Source of the DNA: JBKQHQ01 sp052148715
Lineage (GTDB): Bacteria; Pseudomonadota; Alphaproteobacteria; Rhizobiales; Xanthobacteraceae
Direction: 5' to 3'
DNA length: 31,653 nt
NCBI GenBank assembly: GCA_052148715.1
Contig: JBKQHQ010000064.1
Coordinates: 1-31,653, forward strand
Numbering within the stretch: the first letter of the stretch is position 1; each line of letters starts with the position of its first letter. Both the position numbers and the translations under genes were made by a program. Below the pieces are notes generated by a model. That model had not been told where the DNA came from, searched no databases, and saw nothing but the letters and a program-made list of their open reading frames with translations. This document shows, in pieces, positions 1 to 6,330 of the stretch.

Positions 1-143
1 GGGAGGGTGGCGAAGACCGAGCGCAGCGAGGTCTGAGCCGGGTGGGGGGACTTTGGCAGGCTCGGCGCAAGCGTAGTCCCCCCACCCCGATCGCCTTCGC
101 TTCGCTCAGGCGCTCGACCCTCCCCGCCAACGGGCGGGAGGGT
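1..143. repeat. Palindromic intergenic repeat element at left window edge
   Basis: The stretch is built of nested inverted repeats. An outer pair GGGAGGGT (1-8) matches ACCCTCCC (117-124). An inner 13-bp perfect pair lies at 40-52 (GGGTGGGGGGACT) and 75-87. A further imperfect hairpin lies at 117-143 around an AACG loop. No coding frame in it looks real. Its G/C-run style resembles the elements at 10511 and 31595, and it may extend beyond the left edge. Such elements are typical of intergenic DNA in Bradyrhizobium-like genomes; any function is unknown. Confidence 0.6.
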
Positions 144-179
144 AGAAGTGGTGCCCGTCTGCGAACGTGCACATGCCCC

Positions 180-201
180 GCCGGTCAGAAATCGGACCGG
201 C
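180..201 (-). terminator. Weak candidate terminator hairpin after the cupin gene
   Basis: A 7-bp stem, GCCGGTC (180-186) with GACCGGC (195-201), has an 8-nt loop. It lies 7 bases beyond the stop of the leftward cupin gene. No T-run follows on the minus strand, so it may be only an RNA 3'-end stabiliser or chance. Confidence 0.25.
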
Positions 202-208
202 TCCTCGA

Positions 209-703
209 TTATTCCCGCTCCGGGGGGAGGAAGCGCTGCTGGGCTTGGATTTGCTCGACGTCGTCGGGGCGGTTGAATTCCGCGGGGCGCGGCTCGCCGG
301 GGCGGCGGGGGCGGCCGATGGCGCGGAACCAGTCCTCGAGGCCGGCGGGGCAGATGAACCAGAGGAGGCGCATCGGCTCGGCGCCGGTATTGACCACCTT
401 GTGCTGCACGCCGCGGCCGACCAGGATCATCGACTCCTCGGCGATCTCATAGCGGCGCTCCTCGATCTCGGCGTAGCCCGAGCCGCGGTAGCAGAACAGG
501 AGCTCGTGGCTGCGCTCATGCGCGTGGCGGCGGACGTGCTTGCCCGGCTCGAGCACCTGGATGCCGGTCGAGAAAGTGTCGTAGGGCGAGTTGTAGGGCG
601 TGATCTTGTTGATGACGTAGCCGGTCGAGGGCAGCGGCTGCCACAGCGCCTCGCCTTCCTCCGGCGCCAGCACGATGGCGGTGCCTTTGCGGTAGTCGTT
701 CAT
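209..703 (-). CDS. Cupin-domain protein in aromatic catabolic cluster
   Basis: This 164-residue protein is a single-domain cupin, a small beta-barrel that usually holds a metal ion. The metal-site pattern is visible: His60, His62 and Glu67 in the first motif, and His101 in the second. The C-terminal 40 residues are rich in Pro, Arg and Glu and look unstructured. The ATG at 703 shares its first base with the TGA of the upstream monooxygenase gene (TGATG), so the two are translationally coupled and probably work in one pathway. The reading frame stays open far upstream of this ATG, but there it is only the shadow of the monooxygenase gene. The protein could be a dioxygenase, an isomerase or a sensor subunit; cupin sequence alone does not decide. 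The domain call is firm and the reaction unknown. Confidence 0.8.
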   Translation of the reverse strand: MNDYRKGTAIVLAPEEGEALWQPLPSTGYVINKITPYNSPYDTFSTGIQVLEPGKHVRRHAHERSHELLFCYRGSGYAEIEERRYEIAEESMILVGRGVQHKVVNTGAEPMRLLWFICPAGLEDWFRAIGRPRRPGEPRPAEFNRPDDVEQIQAQQRFLPPERE

Positions 704-2166
704 CACAGGCTCCTCTGCTCGGCGTGGTAGCTTGCCATCAGCCCTTCGGCGATGGCGTGCAGCTCGTCCCAGGGGGCGTTGACAAAATTGTAGTTGCGCA
801 CCGCGAAGCCCGGGCCGACGAAAAATTTCTCGTAGGAGGTGGCGCGGCTCGCGTGGTCGGAGCCGATCAGGTCCCAGGCGAGCTTGAACAGCCGCATGCG
901 CTCCGCCGCGCGCATCTCCCCCGCGGTCCAAAACGTCTCGAACAGCTCGCGCAGCGAAGCATCCTCGAGCACGTCGATGCTGGCGGGGAACTGAAACTGC
1001 CCGCCGCCCATCAGGTCGCGCACGATGTCGATCAGCTCGCTGTGGTTCTCCATCGCCCAGTTGATGGCGGCGTAGAGATAGCGGCGGTTGTAGAGCACGT
1101 AGCCGTGGTCGACGCCCTGAAACGCCTCGATCTGCCCGTCGACCATCGCCTCGAAGCCTGCCTCCATGGCGGCGAGGCGGCCGAGCGTGTCGCGTACCGC
1201 CGGGATGTCGCGCGCGCCGGTCGCGCGCGTGACCAGGCTGGCGATGCCGACGAGGAAGCGCAGCTTCGAGCGGAAGCGGACGTTGCACTGGTGGTTCGCC
1301 AGCGCGTGCGAGGGCGTCTGCACATAGATGTTGCGCGAGAGCGCCGCGTTGTCGTGCACGATCACCTTCTCCCACGGCACCTTCACGTCCCGGAACACCA
1401 GCATGCAGTCGGATTCGTCGAAGCGGTAGGTGAGCGGCGCGTCGAACTCGATCGCGCCCGCGCGGTTGAACGGCCGCCGCGCCCACAGCGACAGCCCCGG
1501 CAAATTGAGCGGGATCACGCAGGTGATCGATTCCTTGAGCTGGTCGGGCGCGAGCGGCATCACGTTGCCGATCAGCGCCTCGTGCGCGTAGGCCGCCCCC
1601 GTCGCCAGCATCTTCATGCCGTTGAGCGTGACGCCGGCATCGTCCTCGGCGGTGACTTTTAGCGCCGGTTGCGGCAGCCCCTTCGACTGGTAGTAGTCGC
1701 GGTTGCGCGCGGCCGGCGGCGGCACCAGCGCGTAGGTGGCGAAGATATCGTCGCGCCGCAGATGCTGATAGATCTTCAGCAGATTCTCGCGGTGGCCGCC
1801 CGGCTCGCTGTCGAAGACCTCGGGCTTCATCGACAGCCCGGTGATGTTGCCGGCGACCGCGTCCGGCGAGCGGCCGAGCAGCCCGAAGCCGAAATCGGCA
1901 ATCTTCTGGTGCGCGCGGTTGCGCCGGCGCAGATCCTCCTGCATGCGCGGCTGCAGGAAATACATGCTGTAGCGCTCGCCGTTCTCTTCAAAACTCATGA
2001 GATCGCGCAGCGCCGGGTCGGCCTTCATGTCGTAGAGCGCCGCATAGGTGCGCGCGCCCTGCGCGAACGCCGGATGCGCCGTGGCATCCGCAATCCGCTC
2101 CTTGCCGACATAGAGGACGCGCCCGTCGCGGATGCTTTCGAGATACTCCCGCCCGCTCATCAGCAT
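703..2166 (-). CDS. 4-hydroxyphenylacetate 3-hydroxylase (HpaB)-family FADH2-dependent monooxygenase
   Basis: This 487-residue protein has the usual length of HpaB-type oxygenase components, which hydroxylate phenolic substrates with O2 and reduced FAD supplied by a separate reductase. Family features include the N-terminal MSGREYLESIRDGR block, the mid-protein segment around DVKVPWEKVIVHDN (near residues 255-275), where family members carry F-x-DV-x-VPWE, and a helical C-terminal domain with GGGQFQFPAS. The ATG at 2166 was chosen because GAGGGG lies 8 bases before it; the ATG at 2160 is an alternative. The gene overlaps the downstream cupin gene and is divergent from a hydrolase/luciferase-like pair. 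No flavin reductase gene is in the window, so the partner must lie elsewhere. HpaB homologues act on many phenols, so 4-hydroxyphenylacetate as substrate is not implied. Confidence 0.85.
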   Translation of the reverse strand: MLMSGREYLESIRDGRVLYVGKERIADATAHPAFAQGARTYAALYDMKADPALRDLMSFEENGERYSMYFLQPRMQEDLRRRNRAHQKIADFGFGLLGRSPDAVAGNITGLSMKPEVFDSEPGGHRENLLKIYQHLRRDDIFATYALVPPPAARNRDYYQSKGLPQPALKVTAEDDAGVTLNGMKMLATGAAYAHEALIGNVMPLAPDQLKESITCVIPLNLPGLSLWARRPFNRAGAIEFDAPLTYRFDESDCMLVFRDVKVPWEKVIVHDNAALSRNIYVQTPSHALANHQCNVRFRSKLRFLVGIASLVTRATGARDIPAVRDTLGRLAAMEAGFEAMVDGQIEAFQGVDHGYVLYNRRYLYAAINWAMENHSELIDIVRDLMGGGQFQFPASIDVLEDASLRELFETFWTAGEMRAAERMRLFKLAWDLIGSDHASRATSYEKFFVGPGFAVRNYNFVNAPWDELHAIAEGLMASYHAEQRSL

Positions 2167-2299
2167 GCCGCCGTCCCCTCATTGCTGCGCCGATCCATTC
2201 TTGCACACCTTTGCCGCCCGCGCGCGGCACGCATGCCGGGGCGGCGCTATCCGCCGGCGCCCGCGTGCTATAGGGTCGCCGGCCGAGGGAGAGAAACGC
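2167..2299. promoter_or_regulatory. Divergent promoter region between the monooxygenase and hydrolase operons
   Basis: This 133-bp gap separates two divergently read operons and must hold both promoters. GTGCTATAGGG (about 2265-2275) could be a rightward -10 region, but no good -35 box sits at the right distance. The segment is very GC-rich, with GCGCGCGG and GGCGCC palindromes. No regulator gene is adjacent, so control of the cluster cannot be read from this window. Confidence 0.35.
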
Positions 2300-3082
2300 A
2301 TGGCTGCTCGAGAGCTTAGGCATCAGGTCGGCGATATCGCGGTACGGTTGTTTCGCGATGGGGCAGGGGAGCCGGTGCTGTTTCTGCATGGCGCCGCCGG
2401 CGTGCCGCCGTGGAACGTATTCTTCGAAAAGCTCGCCGGCCGCTACGACGTGCTGGTGCCGGAGCATCCGGGCTTCAGCACGGCGGAGAATGCCGCCACC
2501 ATCCGCAGCGTCGCCGACGCCGCCATGTATTATCTCGACTTCCTCGACGGGCTCGCGACCGGGCCCGTGCATCTCGTCGGCCATTCGCTCGGCGGTTGGA
2601 TCGCGGCCGAGCTTGCGGTGCGTAACTGCACGCAGTTGCTGAGCCTCACCCTGATCGCGCCCGCCGGCATCCGGGTGAAGGGCGTCCCCTCCGGCGACAA
2701 TTTCCTGTGGGGCCCGGAGGAGACCGCGCGCAACCTGTTTTACGACCAGGCGCTCGCCGAGCGCCGGATCGCCCAGGTCGTCACCGAGGAGGAGGCCGAC
2801 CGGGCGCTGGTCAACCGCTTCATGGCCGCGCGGCTCGGCTGGGAGCCACGCTGGTTTAGTCTGTCGCTCGAGCGCTGGCTGCACCGCATCAAGGTGCCGG
2901 CCTTCGTGCTCTGGGGCGAAAACGACAAGCTGTTGCCGAGCGCCTACGCCAAGCGCTGGGGCGAGCGGGTGCCCGGCGCGCGGGTCGAGATCATCGACGC
3001 CTGCGGGCACCTGCCGCATGTCGAGAAGCCCGAGATCTCCGCCGAGAAGATTTTGAAATTTTTGGCCGGAGCAAGCCTATGA
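2300..3082 (+). CDS. Alpha/beta-fold hydrolase, meta-cleavage-product-hydrolase type
   Basis: This 260-residue alpha/beta hydrolase has a complete catalytic triad: nucleophile Ser96 in GHSLGG, Asp209 in WGENDKLLP, and His237 in DACGHLPH. The oxyanion-hole motif FLHGAAG is at residues 28-34. Layout and length fit the C-C bond hydrolases of aromatic meta-cleavage pathways and related esterases. The ATG at 2300 was chosen because GAGGGAGAG lies 6-14 bases before it and homology-like sequence begins there; the frame stays open to 2132 but that part has no protein-like character. Its TGA overlaps the ATG of the next gene (ATGA), so the two form an operon. The substrate is unknown; the neighbouring oxygenases suggest hydrolysis of a ring-derived acid or ester. 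Confidence 0.85.
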   Translation: MAARELRHQVGDIAVRLFRDGAGEPVLFLHGAAGVPPWNVFFEKLAGRYDVLVPEHPGFSTAENAATIRSVADAAMYYLDFLDGLATGPVHLVGHSLGGWIAAELAVRNCTQLLSLTLIAPAGIRVKGVPSGDNFLWGPEETARNLFYDQALAERRIAQVVTEEEADRALVNRFMAARLGWEPRWFSLSLERWLHRIKVPAFVLWGENDKLLPSAYAKRWGERVPGARVEIIDACGHLPHVEKPEISAEKILKFLAGASL

Positions 3083-4224
3083 AATTCGTCTGCTTCCATC
3101 TGATGCCCTACCGTCCGCTCGATTTCGCCGAGCGGGCCAAGCATCGCGCCGCCTGGGTGGTGCTGCCCAACAGCCTCTACGACCCGAAGAAGGGCGCCGA
3201 CGAATACGCCTCCTACATCGATCAGCTCGTCTATGCGGAGGAGCTCGGCTTCGACGCGATCGGGGTCAACGAGCATCATCAGACCGCCTACGGCCTGATG
3301 CCGGCGCCCAATCTGATCGCCAGCGCCCTCATCCAGCGCACCAAGACCGTCAAGATCGCCATCCTCGGCCGCGCGCTGCCGCTCACCGCCAATCCGGTCA
3401 CCATCGCCGAAGAGTTCGCCATGCTCGACAATCTGTCGAAGGGGCGCATCATCACCGGCTTCGTGCGCGGCATCGGCACCGAGTATCACGCAACCGGCCT
3501 CAACCCCGCCTTCTCGCACGAGCGCTTTCTCGAGGCGCATGATCTGATCGTCGGCGCCTGGACCAGGCCCGGCCCGTTCGCCTTCGAAGGCGAGCACTAT
3601 AATTTCCGCTATGTGAATCTGTGGCCGCGTCCCTATCAGACCCCGCACCCGCCGATCTGGATTCCCTCGCAGGGCTCCTCCGAGACCATCCGCTGGGCGG
3701 CGGCGCCCGAGCGCAAATACCCGTTCCTGGTCACTTTCAGCGGGCAGGATCTGGTGACGCGCTATCTCAACCTCTACCGCGAGCAGGCGCGCCAATTCGG
3801 CTACGAGGCCTCCGGCGATCAGCTCGGCTGGGCGGCCCCGATCTACGTCGCCGACACCGACGAGCGGGCGAAGGCGGAGGCCAAGGCCGGCATCGAGAGC
3901 CTGTTCAACGAATACCTGCATAACCCCTGGGAGATGCTGCTGCCGCCCGGCTACATGTCGCTCACCTCGATGAAGAACACGATGAAGATGCGCAAGGCGC
4001 TCGGCTCCCGCGCCCGCGACATGACCATCGACGAGCTCACCGGCAGCGGCACCGCGGTGGTCGGCAGCCCGAAGACGGTGCGCGCCCAGATCGAGCGCAT
4101 GCGCGAGGCCACCGGCTTCAACATCCTCGTCGCCATGCTCCAGTTCGGCGTCCTCCCCGACGATCTCACCCGCCGCAACATGGCGCTCTTCGCCGCCGAG
4201 GTGATGCCCCACCTGCGCGGTTAG
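3079..4224 (+). CDS. Luciferase-like (LLM class) flavin-dependent monooxygenase
   Basis: This 381-residue protein belongs to the bacterial luciferase-like fold (TIM barrel using FMNH2 or F420). Supporting segments are the N-terminal strand KFVCFHLMPYRPL, the ELGFDAIGVNEHHQT block near residues 55-69, GRALPLTANPVTIAEEFAMLDNLS with the GRIITGFVRG loop near 95-130, and WPRPYQTPHPPIWIPSQGS near 190-208. These are the usual conserved stretches of the family, and the length is standard. It overlaps the hydrolase gene by four bases, so the two are co-translated. With the HpaB-type enzyme next door the cluster holds two reduced-flavin oxygenases and no reductase. Relatives include alkanesulfonate, nitrilotriacetate and long-chain alkane oxygenases; the substrate cannot be read from sequence. 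Confidence 0.85.
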   Translation: MKFVCFHLMPYRPLDFAERAKHRAAWVVLPNSLYDPKKGADEYASYIDQLVYAEELGFDAIGVNEHHQTAYGLMPAPNLIASALIQRTKTVKIAILGRALPLTANPVTIAEEFAMLDNLSKGRIITGFVRGIGTEYHATGLNPAFSHERFLEAHDLIVGAWTRPGPFAFEGEHYNFRYVNLWPRPYQTPHPPIWIPSQGSSETIRWAAAPERKYPFLVTFSGQDLVTRYLNLYREQARQFGYEASGDQLGWAAPIYVADTDERAKAEAKAGIESLFNEYLHNPWEMLLPPGYMSLTSMKNTMKMRKALGSRARDMTIDELTGSGTAVVGSPKTVRAQIERMREATGFNILVAMLQFGVLPDDLTRRNMALFAAEVMPHLRG

Positions 4225-4403
4225 AGCTGATGTAGTCACCCATCCACGTCATGGCCGTCCGTACGGGCGTCATAGCGTGGCGTGTTGGGCCATCACGATT
4301 GCTGTCTCTCCGGTAGAGTTGATTGGAAAACGCGCGCGCGTGGCTTCCGACGCGTGCGGCGTTGTGGCACATTGCGGGCTCGAGAAATTCCGTCGGGGGT
4401 TTG

Positions 4404-6281
4404 ATGCGCGTTGCTGCGATACTCGCCTGCGCCGCGATGGTGCTTTGCTTCGGCGTCCGGCCCGGCCAGGCTGACAAGCGGGTCGCGCTGGTCGTCGGCA
4501 ATGACAGCTACGCCAATCTGCCGGCCGAGCAGCAGCTGAAGAAGGCGGTCAACGATGCGCGCGCCGTCGGCGATGCGCTCGAGGGCCTCGGCTTCGCGGT
4601 CCTTCGCGGCGACAATCTTGGCCGCCAGGCGCTGGTCGATCGGTTCGATGAAATGCTCCGTCGGCTCGACCGCGGCGACACCGCGTTCTTCTTCTTCGCC
4701 GGCCACGGCGTGACGGTCGGCGGCGGCAACTACATCCTCCCGGCGGATGTGCCCAACATCGAGGCCGGGCAGGACATGCGGCTCGTGCACGCCGCGCTCG
4801 GCGAGGGCGACATCGTTACCGACCTGCAGGCGCGCGGCGTGCGCGTTGCGGTCGTGGTGCTCGATGCTTGCCGCAACAACCCGTTCAAGCAACCGGGCGT
4901 GCGCAGCGTCGGGGGCGAGCGGGGGCTCCAGCGCATCGAGCCGGTGCGCGGCGTGTTCACCCTCTACTCGGCCGGGATCGGGCAGACGGCGCTCGACCGC
5001 CTCAGTGATTCGGACACCAACCCGAACTCAGTCTTCACCCGCGTCTTCGTTCCGGTGCTGAGCAAGCCCGGGATGGGTCTCGGGGACCTGGCGGTCGAGG
5101 TGCGCGAGGAGGTGACGCGGCTCGCGGCCTCGGTCAATCACGACCAGAACCCGGCGTATTACGACCAGACCATCGGCGGGCGCATCTATCTCGCCGGCGC
5201 GCCGCGGCCCGATGGGGGCACGCCGGCTGCGGCGGCGACGGGGCCAGCCGCCGACGAAATCGCCTGGTCGTATTTGCGCGCCACCAGCGACGTCGTCGCG
5301 TTGCGCCGGTTCGTGACCGAATCGCCGCAGAGCACGCACAAAGGCGATGCGCAGGCCCGCATCGCCTTGCTCGAGCAGGAGGCGGCGCGGAAAAAGGCCG
5401 AAGAGGAGCGGCAAAAGCTCGCCGCCGCGGTCGGTTCCACGGAGCAGGCTTCGCCCCCGACCCTGATTGCCCCGCCCGGCCCGCTCGCGCCCGAGCGCGC
5501 CCGCGCGCTCAAGCCGAAGGACAGTTTCAAGGAATGCGAGACCTGCCCGCAGATGACCGTCGTGTCGGCGGGAACGTTCACCATGGGCTCGCCGAAGGGC
5601 GAGGAGGGCCGCTCCGAGGACGAGGGTCCGCAACAGCCGATCGAGATCCGCCAGGCCCTTGCGGTTGGGCGCAGCGAAGTCTCGTTCGAGGAGTGGCTTG
5701 CCTGCGTCGCCGAGGGCGGCTGCAACGCCTACCGCCCCGGTGACTACGGCTGGGGCTACGGCAAGAGCCCGGTGATCCTCGTGTCGTGGACCGACGCCAG
5801 CGCCTATGTGACCTGGCTGTCGCGCAAGACCGGGGCGACCTATCGGCTGCTGTCGGAGGCCGAGTGGGAATATGCGGCCCGCGGCTGCGCCGTGGCTTGC
5901 CCCTCGACGCCGTTCTGGTTCGGCAACGAGATCTCTTCCGCCCGCGCCAACTACGATTCGCGCATTTCCTACGCCGGCAGCCCGAAGGCGCAGTCGCCGC
6001 GACGCACTGTGGCGATCGACACCGGCCAGCCCAACCCATTCGGCCTCCTGCACATGCTCGGCAATGTCAGCGAGTGGGTGGCGGACTGCTGGAACCCTAA
6101 TCTTGCCGGCCAGCCCCGTGACGGCGCCGCCCGCACCGCGGGCGACTGCAACAGCCGCGTGGTCCGCGGCGGATCGTGGCACGACGAGCCCAAGGATCTG
6201 CGCTCGGCCAAGCGCAGCTGGGAGGTGGTCGGCGAGCGGCGGGCGGAGATCGGCTTTCGCGTCGCGCGGACGCTCCCGTGA
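4404..6281 (+). CDS. Exported caspase-like (C14) protease fused to SUMF1/FGE-like domain
   Basis: This 625-residue protein starts with a signal peptide (residues 1-23, MRVAAILACAAMVLCFGVRPGQA), so it acts outside the cytoplasm. Residues 25-255 form a caspase-like domain with the catalytic dyad His101 (FFFFAGHG) and Cys156 (LDACRNN). A linker of about 80 residues, including a charged stretch EEERQKLAAA, leads to a SUMF1/FGE-sulfatase-like domain (about 375-623) with TYRLLSEAEWEYAARG, MLGNVSEWVADCW and VVRGGSW. The paired C-terminal cysteines used by true formylglycine-generating enzymes are absent, so this domain is probably for binding rather than catalysis. The ATG at 4404 was chosen because it begins the signal peptide and follows GGGGGT; the open frame back to 4323 adds no protein-like sequence. 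It is followed after 49 bases by a second exported caspase-like gene. The substrate is unknown; arginine or lysine specificity would be typical of metacaspase relatives. Confidence 0.82.
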   Translation: MRVAAILACAAMVLCFGVRPGQADKRVALVVGNDSYANLPAEQQLKKAVNDARAVGDALEGLGFAVLRGDNLGRQALVDRFDEMLRRLDRGDTAFFFFAGHGVTVGGGNYILPADVPNIEAGQDMRLVHAALGEGDIVTDLQARGVRVAVVVLDACRNNPFKQPGVRSVGGERGLQRIEPVRGVFTLYSAGIGQTALDRLSDSDTNPNSVFTRVFVPVLSKPGMGLGDLAVEVREEVTRLAASVNHDQNPAYYDQTIGGRIYLAGAPRPDGGTPAAAATGPAADEIAWSYLRATSDVVALRRFVTESPQSTHKGDAQARIALLEQEAARKKAEEERQKLAAAVGSTEQASPPTLIAPPGPLAPERARALKPKDSFKECETCPQMTVVSAGTFTMGSPKGEEGRSEDEGPQQPIEIRQALAVGRSEVSFEEWLACVAEGGCNAYRPGDYGWGYGKSPVILVSWTDASAYVTWLSRKTGATYRLLSEAEWEYAARGCAVACPSTPFWFGNEISSARANYDSRISYAGSPKAQSPRRTVAIDTGQPNPFGLLHMLGNVSEWVADCWNPNLAGQPRDGAARTAGDCNSRVVRGGSWHDEPKDLRSAKRSWEVVGERRAEIGFRVARTLP

Positions 6282-6330
6282 AACTCCAGTCAACCGAGGC
6301 AGAATCTTGCGGCAGCACCGGAACGGTCAC

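Noticed and set aside
209..1486. Long minus-strand frame that would make the cupin a 425-residue protein
   Set aside because: Beyond the ATG at 703 the frame overlaps the HpaB-type gene on the same strand and reads as Arg/Ala-rich shadow sequence without domains.
2944..4239. Minus-strand frames of 300-450 residues opposite real genes (also 5028-6293, 7354-8703, 15201-16520)
   Set aside because: They are shadows produced by high GC third positions; composition is His/Arg/Ala-rich and no motifs appear, while the plus strand has clear domains.
4225..4403. Possible small gene or regulatory RNA in the gap before the first caspase gene
   Set aside because: Only degenerate REP-like pieces (CATCCACGTCATGGCC, CCGTACGG) are visible; no convincing frame or stable structure.
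5872..6330. In-frame upstream extension of the Sel1 caspase gene
   Set aside because: It overlaps the SUMF1-like domain of the previous gene in another frame; the hydrophobic leader after 6331 is the natural N terminus.
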